Positions 17,265 through 25,118 of a stretch of DNA of 64,000 nt are shown here, in pieces. Below the pieces are notes generated by a model. That model had not been told where the DNA came from. It worked only from the letters and a program-made list of their open reading frames with translations, and made no database searches. This stretch comes from Aeromicrobium chenweiae. Lineage in GTDB: Bacteria; Actinomycetota; Actinomycetes; Propionibacteriales; Nocardioidaceae. The position numbers and the translations under genes are program-made. Position 1 is the stretch's first letter, and each line of letters begins with the position of its first letter. The stretch spans positions 2,294,001 to 2,358,000 of the forward strand of contig NZ_CP026952.1 of the NCBI RefSeq assembly GCF_003065605.1, in the 5' to 3' direction.

Positions 17265-19690
17265 TTGACCACCGTGAGGGTGGCGTTCGCGCTCTTGCTC
17301 GACGCGATGTTCGCGGTGCCGGGGTAGGAGACCCGGACCGTGTACTTGCCCTTCTTGAACTTCGGGAAGGTCACCTTGACCTTGCCGTTGGCCAAGGAGC
17401 GCGTGTACGACCGCGAACCGATCTTGACCGTCACCTTGCCGGTGGGCGTGACGTTCTTTGCCGTGACCGTGACCGTGACCGTCGGCTTCTTCGAAGCCTT
17501 GATCTGGGTCGTGAACCGGCGGCTGACCTTCGAGGCGACCTTCGCGACGGTCACCTTCGTGGCCGCCGACGTCGAGCCGAGCACGGCGGTGCCGCTCGGG
17601 ACGAACTGCGCCGTCAGGCTGTGCGCACCGGCCTTGAGGCCTGCAGGCAGCTTGACCGTCGCGGTGTTGCCCTTGAGGGCGACACCCTTGGCGAGCGTCG
17701 ATGCGCCGTCCTTGAACGTGACGGTGCCTGCGACGTCACCCTCGGCCGCAACCTTCGCGGTGAGCGTGACCGACGACGTGCCGTACGTCTGCTTCGCAGC
17801 GCTGGCGGTCAGACTCGTCGTGGTGGCGATCCCCACGACGTCGACCGAGACGCTGTAGAGCTTCTCGTCCAGCTTGGTGTCGCCACGGACGACGTAGGAG
17901 TCGACGCCCGGCGCGAGGCCCTCGGCCTGCTCGAACGACAGCTGGATGCTGCCGTCCGCGTCAGCCTGACCGTTGACGATCGCCTTCGCGTCGTCGCCGG
18001 TCGACCAGATCTCGACGTACTCACCCTTGCCGAACGTGCCGGCCGGGGCGTTGACCGTGATCACCGCGGGCTGTCCCGCGGTGGTGCTGGCCGGCGTCGC
18101 CGGAAGCGTCTCGAGGTCGCCGCTGACCTGCGGGGCCTTCTTCCACGGCCAGGTGATGACTTCCTGGGTGGCGGGGTTGCGGACGTCCTGGCGGTGACGG
18201 TTCGCGTCGGCGAACTCGTCGCCCACGAGCTTGAACACGTCGAGGCCACGAGCGATCTCGCTGCCGTAGACGTAGCCGTTGTGGGAGTAGACCGCCCAGT
18301 AGCCACCGGTGACGAGCGAGGTGTTGCTGATCGGACCGCGATCGAAGTAGCCGATCTCCTTGGCCTTGGACGTGTTGCTGAAGTCGATCAGCGAGGCGCC
18401 GCCCTGGTACCAGGCCTGGACCATGACGTCCTTGTCGTCGACCTGGACGATGTTGCCCTCGTGCCCGACGCAGTTCTCGGTCGTGCCCTGACGACGCGGG
18501 ATCTTGTAGTAGCTCTTCAGCGTCAGGTCGGTGCCGGCGAGATCGAAGATCGCGTTGGCGCCGCGGTACTGCGGGGTGCCGGGGACGCAGGTCGCCGAGC
18601 TTCCACCGCCCAGCTCGTCCTGGAAGACGACCGTCGAGGCGTCGTTGTTGAACTGAGCGGTGTGCCAGAACGCGTAGTTCTCGTCACGCACGCGCTCCTT
18701 GACCTTCGGTGCGAGCGGCTGGCTGATGTCGATGATCAGTCCGTCGCCCATGCACGCGGCGGCCATGAGGCCCTTCGCCGGGTACGCCGTCAGGTCGTGG
18801 CAGCCGGTCGTCGCCGAGGTGGCAGCGCCACCGTTCGGACGATCAGCAGCGGTCATCGCCGGGTTCTCGGCGTCCCAGAGCTTGACCTCCTTGGCGACGC
18901 GCGCCGTGCTCGGGTCAGTGACGTCGACCTCGATGATCTCGATCTGCTGGTGCGGGTTGGTGCAGTACGCAGCCGTGTTCGACGTGTCGTACGAGCCGTT
19001 GTACAGGTACACCCGGTTCTCGTCGTCACTGCTGTTGACCAGCGTGTGCGTGTGCGATCCGCAGCGAGTCTTGACGGCCTTCACGTACTCGGGGTTGGTC
19101 GGGTCGCTGATGTCGAAGATGCGAATGCCCTCCCAAGCGTCCCGGCTCGAGGAGGCGACGGCCGGCGCGCCGCACGCCTCGCCGTTGCGCGGCTGATCGA
19201 CGGAGAAGAAGAGGAGGTCGCCGGCGATGGAGAGGTCACCCTGGTAGCCGGGGCACACGACCTCACGGACGACCTTGGGGTCCTCCGGGTTGCTGATGTC
19301 GTACACGGCCAGGCCGTTGTAGCTGCCCTGGTAGACGTAGTCACCCTTGAAGGCGAGGTTGCTCCGCGTCGCCATGCCGGGGGTGCTGGCGGCGGGCAGG
19401 GAGGCCACCTTCTGCAGGTTCGGAGTCGACTCCTCCTCGTCCACCTCGGTGAGCCGCTCGTAGTTCACGTCCAGCGGGACGTACGGAACCTTGGTGCCGG
19501 GAGCGAGGTTGCCCGGGGTTTCTTCTTCCGGTGCGACCTTGGTGGCGTTGCTACCCTCACCGAGGCGCTTGGAGAGCTCGTTGGGCTCGGGGATGTTGGG
19601 GTCGGCCATGGCCGGCGACAACAACCCCAGACTGAGCGTCGTCGTGGCTACTACCACGAGCGAGCTGCGGAGGAGACGTCTATGGTTCAC
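17261..19690 (-). CDS. secreted LVIVD-repeat beta-propeller protein with C-terminal Ig-like domains
   Basis: 809 aa from a GTG at 19690 preceded by GAGGA; the longer frame is ruled out by a clear signal peptide (LLRSSLVVVATTTLSLGLLSPAMA). Residues about 90-480 hold LVIVD-type blades (GLAVYDISNPEDPKVV, IRIFDISDPTNPEYVK, IIEVDVTDPSTARVAK, GLIIDISQPLAPKVKE). Residues about 560-809 form linkers and two bacterial Ig-like domains, the last very Lys/Val-rich. Such proteins are exported, perhaps surface-attached or adhesive, and their enzymatic role is unproven. The downstream DUF305 lipoprotein is translationally coupled. Confidence 0.88.
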   Translation of the reverse strand: MNHRRLLRSSLVVVATTTLSLGLLSPAMADPNIPEPNELSKRLGEGSNATKVAPEEETPGNLAPGTKVPYVPLDVNYERLTEVDEEESTPNLQKVASLPAASTPGMATRSNLAFKGDYVYQGSYNGLAVYDISNPEDPKVVREVVCPGYQGDLSIAGDLLFFSVDQPRNGEACGAPAVASSSRDAWEGIRIFDISDPTNPEYVKAVKTRCGSHTHTLVNSSDDENRVYLYNGSYDTSNTAAYCTNPHQQIEIIEVDVTDPSTARVAKEVKLWDAENPAMTAADRPNGGAATSATTGCHDLTAYPAKGLMAAACMGDGLIIDISQPLAPKVKERVRDENYAFWHTAQFNNDASTVVFQDELGGGSSATCVPGTPQYRGANAIFDLAGTDLTLKSYYKIPRRQGTTENCVGHEGNIVQVDDKDVMVQAWYQGGASLIDFSNTSKAKEIGYFDRGPISNTSLVTGGYWAVYSHNGYVYGSEIARGLDVFKLVGDEFADANRHRQDVRNPATQEVITWPWKKAPQVSGDLETLPATPASTTAGQPAVITVNAPAGTFGKGEYVEIWSTGDDAKAIVNGQADADGSIQLSFEQAEGLAPGVDSYVVRGDTKLDEKLYSVSVDVVGIATTTSLTASAAKQTYGTSSVTLTAKVAAEGDVAGTVTFKDGASTLAKGVALKGNTATVKLPAGLKAGAHSLTAQFVPSGTAVLGSTSAATKVTVAKVASKVSRRFTTQIKASKKPTVTVTVTAKNVTPTGKVTVKIGSRSYTRSLANGKVKVTFPKFKKGKYTVRVSYPGTANIASSKSANATLTVVK

Positions 19691-19998
19691 AGGGTCCTCT
19701 TCTTCAGATAGTGGACAGGTTGACTCACCTTGGCAGACGCCAGTCCTGCCGCACCAGATCTTTTGTTGTCCCACTTTGATTGCTAACTGCAACCAGTGGT
19801 GTGAACGGCCGGCTGATGCCTCGAGACCCCCGTAGCGCCACGGCGAACCGGCACCCCGCAGGGGTCCGGACCCCCTCGAACGCATGGTTACAATTTGGTG
19901 ACGTTCGGCTTCGGGGCATGCTGAAGTGGACCTGGCGCGTCGAGACGGCCACCTCCCGCCGCGCGCACCAGGTCCACCCGGCTGTTCGGACGCCGCTG
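19691..19998. other. intergenic region upstream of the LVIVD gene
   Basis: About 308 bases without a convincing gene. It is AT-richer than the surroundings around 19755-19795, where the promoter of the LVIVD-DUF305 pair probably lies, but no clear -35/-10 pair can be named. The rest holds only short shadow frames. Confidence 0.4.
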
Positions 19999-20091
19999 TC
20001 AGCGCCAGAACAACGCCACGATCACCGCAGTGCCGATGACGGTCACCGCGAGCGATCCCATGCATCCCAGACGATTGCTGAAGAAGAGCAC
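19999..20091 (-). CDS. 30-residue hydrophobic membrane peptide
   Basis: GTG start at 20091, one base after the stop of the upstream 182-aa gene, with the ribosome site inside that gene's end. The product begins LFFSNRLGCMGSLAVTVIGT and ends IVALFWR: a short polar head (FFSNRLGC) and one transmembrane helix. The head-plus-helix pattern resembles tiny membrane peptides I recall from other actinobacterial genomes; that family link is from memory and not checked. Third-position GC and tight coupling support it as real. Function is unknown. Confidence 0.6.
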   Translation of the reverse strand: MLFFSNRLGCMGSLAVTVIGTAVIVALFWR

Positions 20092-20092
20092 C

Positions 20093-20641
20093 TCAGCCCA
20101 CGATGCGCTTCGCGAGGCCCTTCTTGACCTCGGTCGGCCGTTCCTGCTCCCCTGCGAACGAGCTGACGACCACGAGCGCACCCGTGAGGGCAGGAACGGC
20201 CCACTGCAGCAGCCTCAGCTGCTTCTGCGCGGCAGCCACCTCGGGCGGGGTCGACGGGGCCGGCCGGGTGCCGGAGTCCGCGGGCACCCGCTGCTGCTCG
20301 GCGACCTTGCGCCCCAGCACGCGGCTGTACGCGGTGACGCCGAGCGCCGCCGCGGTCAGGCCGGTCTTGACCAGCATCATCTGACCGACACCCTGCTGGT
20401 CCTTGATGCGCATCTTGTTGCCCCTGATCTGACCGAGGCTGCCGACCAGGTGCGCACCGATCGCGACGGCGTTGACCGGCGTCCAGCGGTCCCAGCCGAC
20501 GTTGGCGACCGCTCCGGTGTCGCTGTCGTCCTTCGCCGTGGCGGCAGCGGAGTTGAGGGCCACCGCGTTGGCGAGGGTTCCGCCGAACCAGGCCGAGAGA
20601 CCGACGTCGTGCAGTGAGCGCGAGATGGTGTTGCGAGTCAT
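20093..20641 (-). CDS. hypothetical membrane protein
   Basis: 182 aa. MTRNTISRSLHDVGLSAWFGGTLANAVALNSAA at the N-terminus and WTPVNAVAIGAHLVGSLG suggest amphipathic or membrane helices, followed by MMLVKTGLTAAALGVTAYSRVLG and a C-terminal helix (LLQWAVPALTGALVVVSSFAG). It resembles a conserved actinobacterial membrane protein without assigned function. The 30-residue peptide follows with a 1-base gap. It is divergent from the SPFH gene, with a 134-base shared upstream region. Confidence 0.75.
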   Translation of the reverse strand: MTRNTISRSLHDVGLSAWFGGTLANAVALNSAAATAKDDSDTGAVANVGWDRWTPVNAVAIGAHLVGSLGQIRGNKMRIKDQQGVGQMMLVKTGLTAAALGVTAYSRVLGRKVAEQQRVPADSGTRPAPSTPPEVAAAQKQLRLLQWAVPALTGALVVVSSFAGEQERPTEVKKGLAKRIVG

Positions 20642-20775
20642 GGTTCTCCTGAGTTTGGGACGGGCTGGCGAGATACCCCCTGCGGCACAGGGCCAAACAC
20701 GAGGGGGAGCGTTCCGCGCGTGCGGTCGGACTCCCTGTCTCGTAGTCTCGTGCCGCCACCGACCACAGGAGACCC

Positions 20776-21684
20776 ATGTCCGGCACGTTCGTCCTCACCC
20801 TGTTGTTCCTCGTCGTCGCCCTCGGCCTCCTCGTCGCGAGCGGCGCAGTCCAGCCGACGGTGAAGCGCGCGCTGAGGCTGGCCGCGTTCGGCGCGTTCGC
20901 CCTGACCGCCATCTGCCTGGTGCTCTCGACGTTCACGGTCGTGCCGACGCGTGACATCGGCATCGTCACCAGCTTCGGCAAGCCGGTCGGCAACCTCGAC
21001 AACGGCATCCACGCGAAGCTGCCGTGGGAGAAGGTCAAGACCCTCGACGGCGCGATCCAGACCGACTCGTACCTGGAGCGCAACAGCGACGGGTGCACGG
21101 AGATCCGCATCGGCAACGAGTCCACCGCCTGCGTCGACAACTCGATCCGCTGGCGGATCAAGCTCGAGGCCGGCGAGACGCTCTACCAGGACTACCGCGA
21201 CATGGACAACATCCGACGCTCGTTGGTGACCCGGGAGCTGACCGCCGCGCTCAACGAGGTGCTGTCGGACTACAACCCGCTGAGCCAGATCCAGGACGAC
21301 ACCGAGAACCCCGCCGGGCCCAACCTCAACGAGTTCTCCCGTCAGGTGGCGGACAGGCTCCGGGCGCAGGTCGGCGACCAGATCGACGTCAAGAACGTCA
21401 TCATCCCGTTGATCCACTTCGACAAGCCGACCCAGGGCAAGATCAACCTGTACCAGGCCGAGGTCGCGAACACCCGCATCGCGCAGCAGCGTGAGAAGAC
21501 CGCGACGGCGCAGGCCCGGGCCAACGAGAAACTCAAGTCGTCGGTCAGCAACAACCCGAACGTCCTGGTCAGCCAGTGCCTCGACACCTTCAGCGAGATG
21601 GTGAAGGAGGGCCAGGCCATCCCGATCGGCTTCAGCTGCTGGCCGGGTGGCGCCGCGAGCTCGGTCGTCATCCCGCAGAAGTAG
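20776..21684 (+). CDS. SPFH/Band 7 domain membrane protein
   Basis: 302 aa. Two N-terminal transmembrane helices (about 3-22 and 34-56) precede an SPFH/PHB domain starting VVPTRDIGIVTSFGKPVGNLDNGIH, with the typical VDNSIRWRIK strand and a coiled-coil helix (LYQAEVANTRIAQQREKTATAQARANEKL). SPFH proteins oligomerise on membranes and organise microdomains or control proteases. Two cysteines near the end (QCLDTF, FSCWPGG) could form a disulfide. It is monocistronic; the next gene is convergent 3 bases downstream. Confidence 0.85.
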   Translation: MSGTFVLTLLFLVVALGLLVASGAVQPTVKRALRLAAFGAFALTAICLVLSTFTVVPTRDIGIVTSFGKPVGNLDNGIHAKLPWEKVKTLDGAIQTDSYLERNSDGCTEIRIGNESTACVDNSIRWRIKLEAGETLYQDYRDMDNIRRSLVTRELTAALNEVLSDYNPLSQIQDDTENPAGPNLNEFSRQVADRLRAQVGDQIDVKNVIIPLIHFDKPTQGKINLYQAEVANTRIAQQREKTATAQARANEKLKSSVSNNPNVLVSQCLDTFSEMVKEGQAIPIGFSCWPGGAASSVVIPQK

Positions 21685-21687
21685 CGG

Positions 21688-22137
21688 TCAGTGGCACAGG
21701 CCCCACGAGGCGCGGGTGACCGCCCAGCCACCTGAGCGCGCACGGCTGACCTCGACCATCCAGACCGGGGCCGTCGGGTTGGTCATCGTCGCAAGACTCT
21801 TGTTGTCGGCGGGAAGCCGTTCCCAGCCGTCGTTCGGCACCGGCGGCGCATTCTCCGGGGACGTCGCCCCCCAGCTGCGGATCGCGTCAAGCGGGGTGCC
21901 CGCGCCCTTCTGACCCTTGGGCACCGGGACGGCCAGCGAGTCGCACGGCGGGATGTCGACGGGCGCGACGCTCGGAGGCTTGGAGCTGCGGGACGGCGTG
22001 GGTGCCGCGGCGGTCACGCTGGTCGTCGCCGTCGCCGTCGCCGTCGGCGCGTCCGACCGGTCGTCGTCCGACCCGGAGCACGCGGACACGGCCAGGACCA
22101 GCACCACCAGCGCCGTGCGTACCGTGAAGGAGCTCAT
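21688..22137 (-). CDS. small lipoprotein, hypothetical
   Basis: 149 aa from the ATG at 22137 (MSSFTVRTALVVLVLAVSACSGSDDD). The lipobox is VSAC. A Thr/Ala/Pro-rich linker follows, then a compact domain with CDSLAVPVPKG and a C-terminal GLCH, giving one possible disulfide. In-frame upstream sequence is made of the 21-bp repeat array and was rejected as coding. Likely surface-attached; function unknown. It converges on the SPFH gene with a 3-base gap. Confidence 0.7.
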   Translation of the reverse strand: MSSFTVRTALVVLVLAVSACSGSDDDRSDAPTATATATTSVTAAAPTPSRSSKPPSVAPVDIPPCDSLAVPVPKGQKGAGTPLDAIRSWGATSPENAPPVPNDGWERLPADNKSLATMTNPTAPVWMVEVSRARSGGWAVTRASWGLCH

Positions 22138-22194
22138 GCTCAAGGATGTCCCACGAAGCCCCGACCTGTCTCTCCCCCGCCCCTTCCCGTCCCT

Positions 22195-22247
22195 CGAGTG
22201 GCGCACACCGTCCCGCGAGTGGCGCACACCGTCCCGCGAGTGGCGCA
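22195..22247. repeat. 21-bp tandem repeat, two and a half copies
   Basis: A 21-bp unit beginning CGAGTGGCGCACACCG starts at 22195, 22216 and 22237; the first two copies are identical and the third is truncated after 11 bases. It lies between the DUF4442 stop and the lipoprotein start. The core TGGCGCA also occurs in the loops of the palindromes after hflX and recX. Confidence 0.75.
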
Positions 22248-22305
22248 GAAATGGACGACACGCCGTCCCACTTCCTTCATCTTGCGCCAGTCGCGGATCG
22301 GGGGG

Positions 22306-22767
22306 TCAGGGCCTCTTGGGGACGACCCAAAGGTGGATGGCGCCCTCGACGGTGACGGTGCCGTCGGTCGTGACGGCCTTGACCCGCACCGGGACGTCGG
22401 GCGCCGCGGCCCAGTCGGCCTCGGTCGTCTCGGCGACGCAGGTCAGCGACGTCGTCGACTTCGCGAGGTACCGCACGTCCATCCCCTTGGGCAGCCAGCG
22501 CATGTCCGGCGGGCACGTCGCCTCGGCCAGCAGGCCCATCGCGGCCTCGAGGCCGTTGCAGGCAGCGATCGCGTGCACGGTCCCGATGTGGTTCTTGACC
22601 GACCGCCGCTTCGGGATGACGACCTGACCCAGGTGCGGCCGCATCTTCTCCACGCTCATGTGGATCGAGGCGAAGTACGGCGCCTTCTGCCCGTAGAGGA
22701 CCGAGAAGAGCCGCTTGCCCTGCGGCAGGGCGGTGACCCGGCGGTACAGGTCGAGAGTCGATGACAT
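22306..22767 (-). CDS. DUF4442 hotdog-fold protein (thioesterase-like)
   Basis: 153 aa. Reads as a DUF4442 protein: KRLFSVLYGQKAPYFASIHMSVEKMRPHLGQVVIPKRRSVKNHIGTVHAIAACNGLEAAMG contains the NHIGTVHA core of the hotdog fold. Relatives resemble acyl-CoA thioesterases such as PaaI, but the activity is inferred. The start ATG lies 8 bases from a perfect 6-4-6 palindrome that could be an operator. The upstream gene (22817-23899) is on the same strand with a 49-base gap. Confidence 0.85.
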   Translation of the reverse strand: MSSTLDLYRRVTALPQGKRLFSVLYGQKAPYFASIHMSVEKMRPHLGQVVIPKRRSVKNHIGTVHAIAACNGLEAAMGLLAEATCPPDMRWLPKGMDVRYLAKSTTSLTCVAETTEADWAAAPDVPVRVKAVTTDGTVTVEGAIHLWVVPKRP

Positions 22768-22775
22768 GCCGTCAT

Positions 22776-22791
22776 GTTACCGGCTGGTAAC
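22776..22791. promoter_or_regulatory. perfect palindrome at the DUF4442 start, probable operator
   Basis: GTTACC-GGCT-GGTAAC is a perfect 6-bp inverted repeat with a 4-base centre. Its edge is 9 bases upstream of the DUF4442 ATG, so a bound protein would cover the start region. TTACC-N4-GGTAA resembles TetR-family operators of fatty-acid genes, but the regulator is not in the window. Confidence 0.5.
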
Positions 22792-22816
22792 CGAATGTGT
22801 CAGCAGGAGCAGGAGG

Positions 22817-23899
22817 TCAGAGCGCCGCGGCGCGCACGGTGCAGACGTCGGGCAGGCCGGTGCGCACCTCGGCCCACGCGCCGCCCTCGTCGTTGCTGAC
22901 CCAGAGTGCGCCGTGCCGGGTGCCCACGTAGAGGCCTGCCGGGTCGGCCGTGTCGGTGGCGAACGCGTCGCGCAGCACCACGGTCCACGCCTCCGGCGGG
23001 AGCCCCGGACCGGTCTCGTGCCAGGTCTCCCCCGCGTCGTCGGATCGCCACACCGCGGGCTTGCCATCGGGCGGGAACCGCTTGATGTCCGCGGTCAGCG
23101 GGAAGACGTAGATCGTGCCCGGCCGGTGCGGGTGCGCGACGATCGGGAAGCCGAAGTCGGCCGGGAGGCCGTCGGCGATCGAGGTCCACGAGCGCCCGGC
23201 GTCGTCGCTGCGGAAGACGCCGCCGTGGTTCTGGGCGTACATCCGGTCGGGATCACCGGCGTCGACCGCGACCTTGTGCACGCACTGGCCGAACTCGGGC
23301 TCCTCGCCGGGCAGGAAGTCGGTGCGGATCCCGCGGTTGTGCGGGGTCCAGGTCGCGCCGCCGTCCTCTGAGCGGTAGACACCACCGGTGGACATCGCCA
23401 CCGTCACGACGTCCGGATCGGTCGGGTGCGGGACGATCGTGTGGATCGCCTGCCCGCCGTAGCCGGCCTCCCACTCGGGGCGGTGCGGGTGGTCCCACAG
23501 GCTGCGCACCAGCTCGAACGTGCGACCGCGGTCCGCCGAGCGGAACAGCGCCGAGGGCTGTGTGCCGGCCCAGACGACGTCCGGCTCGCTCGGCGACGGG
23601 CAGAGCTGCCAGACCCGTTCGACGCTCGCGCCGAGACCTTCGGGGAACCGGACGGGTGCCGGGTCGCCGAGGTCGAACGTCCGCCCGCCGTCGACCGACC
23701 GGTAGACCGCAGGTCCGAAGACGACGTGCGTCGAACCGACGAGCACGAGGGGGTCGTCCTCACGCGGGTCGATCGCGATTGCGTAGACCTCCTCCATCGG
23801 GAAGGCCGGCTCGTCCCACGCCCACGCCTCCCGGGCGGCGTCGGACCGACCGGTGAAGAGCCCCTTGCGGGTGCCGGCCAGCAAGATCGCCTCGGACAT
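22817..23899 (-). CDS. BNR-repeat beta-propeller (sialidase/Ycf48-like fold)
   Basis: 360 aa from the ATG at 23899, preceded by GGAGGTGA 6 bases away; two earlier in-frame Met codons lack a site. Repeated S-x-D-x-G-x-x-W/F motifs (YRSVDGGRTF, FRSADRGRTF, YRSEDGGATW, FRSDDAGRSW, WRSDDAGETW, WVSNDEGGAW) are Asp-box/BNR turns of a propeller. There is no signal peptide, so it should be cytoplasmic. Many actinobacteria have such a WD40/YVTN/BNR-like protein of unknown role. A PadR gene diverges from it across a 47-base gap containing a 13-bp palindrome. Confidence 0.82.
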   Translation of the reverse strand: MSEAILLAGTRKGLFTGRSDAAREAWAWDEPAFPMEEVYAIAIDPREDDPLVLVGSTHVVFGPAVYRSVDGGRTFDLGDPAPVRFPEGLGASVERVWQLCPSPSEPDVVWAGTQPSALFRSADRGRTFELVRSLWDHPHRPEWEAGYGGQAIHTIVPHPTDPDVVTVAMSTGGVYRSEDGGATWTPHNRGIRTDFLPGEEPEFGQCVHKVAVDAGDPDRMYAQNHGGVFRSDDAGRSWTSIADGLPADFGFPIVAHPHRPGTIYVFPLTADIKRFPPDGKPAVWRSDDAGETWHETGPGLPPEAWTVVLRDAFATDTADPAGLYVGTRHGALWVSNDEGGAWAEVRTGLPDVCTVRAAAL

Positions 23900-23918
23900 G
23901 AACATCACCTCCGTCATG

Positions 23919-23931
23919 TTCCTAACAGGAA
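23919..23931. promoter_or_regulatory. 13-bp palindrome between BNR and PadR genes, probable PadR operator
   Basis: TTCCT-AAC-AGGAA is a perfect 5-3-5 dyad centred in the 47-base gap between divergent starts. Its position suggests that the PadR protein represses both genes from here. The sequence differs from the classic ATGT-N8-ACAT PadR site, though an ATG and TAG flank it. Confidence 0.55.
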
Positions 23932-23946
23932 TAGTACGCTAGGAGC

Positions 23947-24495
23947 GTGCCCGCTTCCTTGTCAACGACCTCGTACGCCCTTCTCGGTCTGCTGGTGTTC
24001 GACCGCGCCACCTCCGAGGACGGCCTGACCGGCTACGAGCTCAAGCAGCGCGCCGATCGCACGCTGCGCTTCTACTGGGTCTCGCCCGCGATGAGCCAGA
24101 TCTACACCGAGCTCGACCGCTTGCGACGTGAGGGATACGTCGAGGCGGTCGACGACACGTCGGGGCGGCGCACCACGCGGCGGTTCGTCATCACCGACAG
24201 CGGCCGCTCCGCGCTCACCACCTGGCTGCACACGTCCGAGCAGGACTTCCCCGTCCTCAAGCACCCGATCGCCCTGCGCCTGCTGATGGGCAGCCTCATG
24301 GGACCCGGCGAGGTGGCCTCGATGCTGGACGCGTACGAGGTGGCGCTGGCCGAGCGACGCCGCGAGCTCGAGACGGTGCGCGAGATGCTCGGCGACAACG
24401 AGGCGCTGGCGTTCCCGGCCCACGTGGCCGAGTGGGGACTGGCCTACTACGACTCCGAGCGCGAGATCGTCGACAAGCTCCGCACGAAGCTCTGA
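23947..24495 (+). CDS. PadR-family transcriptional regulator
   Basis: 182 aa, GTG start. N-terminal winged helix: YALLGLLVFDRATSEDGLTGYELKQR, then SQIYTELDRLRREGYVEAV and the wing RTTRRFVITDSGRSAL. The C-terminal helical dimerisation domain (about 95-180; ALRLLMGSLMGPGEVASMLDAYEVAL) is of the Vir_act_alpha_C type. It is divergent from the BNR propeller gene and probably regulates it through the intervening palindrome. The effector is unknown. Confidence 0.9.
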   Translation: MPASLSTTSYALLGLLVFDRATSEDGLTGYELKQRADRTLRFYWVSPAMSQIYTELDRLRREGYVEAVDDTSGRRTTRRFVITDSGRSALTTWLHTSEQDFPVLKHPIALRLLMGSLMGPGEVASMLDAYEVALAERRRELETVREMLGDNEALAFPAHVAEWGLAYYDSEREIVDKLRTKL

Positions 24496-24499
24496 CCGC

Positions 24500-25027
24500 T
24501 CACTCGAACAGCTCGCGCCGGGCTGTGCAGACGACCTCGGGGTGGCTGACCGACTCCGGGTGGATCCAGAGCCCCTGGACGAACCCGCACTTCTCCAGCA
24601 CCCGGATCGACCGGCCGTTGCGGACGTCCGGGCTGGCGACGAACCGCGGGGCGTACGGGTAGTCACGACACAGCACCTCGGCGCAGAACGCCCGGATCAT
24701 CCGCGTGCCGACGCCCTTGCCGACGAACATCGGGTCGCCGATCAGGTAGTCGAAGGCGATCGCGTCCGGGTCGTTGACCCGCACGGCGTAGTCGTCGTAG
24801 GCCACGACCGGGTAGTCCTGGACGTAGCCGATCGCCAGGCCCGCCAGCTCCACCACCCACTTGCGGGTCGCGCTCGTGCCGGCCAGCTCAGCGGCGTACA
24901 GGCGGCGGGCACCCTCGACCGAACGGGGCTCGTCGTCGAACCACGGCTTGGCGTGATCTGCGGCCATCCACCGCACGAGGTCGTCGAGGTCGGCGTCGAC
25001 GAGCCGGCGGAAACCGAGGGCACCCAT
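24500..25027 (-). CDS. GNAT N-acetyltransferase, AAC(6')-like
   Basis: 175 aa acetyl-CoA-dependent acyltransferase. The acetyl-CoA loop is FDYLIGDPMFVGKGVGTRMI (a Gly-rich V/I-G-K-G-V-G), followed by RNGRSIRVLEKCGFV, a typical motif B. The pattern of IDY/FDYLIGDP and the WMAADHAKPWFDDEP start resembles aminoglycoside 6'-N-acetyltransferase and siderophore IucB-like acetyltransferases. Substrate cannot be told from sequence, and resistance is not implied. It converges on PadR with a 4-base gap; the recX-associated palindrome lies upstream. Confidence 0.85.
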   Translation of the reverse strand: MGALGFRRLVDADLDDLVRWMAADHAKPWFDDEPRSVEGARRLYAAELAGTSATRKWVVELAGLAIGYVQDYPVVAYDDYAVRVNDPDAIAFDYLIGDPMFVGKGVGTRMIRAFCAEVLCRDYPYAPRFVASPDVRNGRSIRVLEKCGFVQGLWIHPESVSHPEVVCTARRELFE

Positions 25028-25064
25028 GCCTCAGCACCATAGTGTCCGGAGGCCGTCGGCGTCC

Positions 25065-25112
25065 GGACGTCATCCCACGTGCGCTTCGTGCGCCACGCTC
25101 GGGATGACGTCC
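25065..25112. repeat. 12-bp perfect inverted repeat just after the recX stop
   Basis: GGACGTCATCCC (25065-25076) pairs with GGGATGACGTCC (25101-25112) around a 24-nt loop. It lies 6 bases after the recX stop. The arm is the same as in the element after hflX (1983-2030), including the CCCCC run that follows each stop. It probably acts as an end-of-operon hairpin for recA-recX. Confidence 0.75.
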
Positions 25113-25118
25113 CGGGGG

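Noticed and set aside
17258..19711. Plus-strand open frame of 817 codons antisense to the LVIVD gene
   Set aside because: It mirrors the LVIVD protein codons, lacks domains, and low-complexity Arg/Val/Asp content is typical of shadows in high-GC DNA.
22195..22250. CRISPR array at the tandem repeats (also at 39411 and 54891)
   Set aside because: The units abut without spacers and no cas gene is near.
24500..25027. Aminoglycoside resistance gene
   Set aside because: The AAC(6')-like GNAT fold alone does not show the substrate; kept as a general acetyltransferase.
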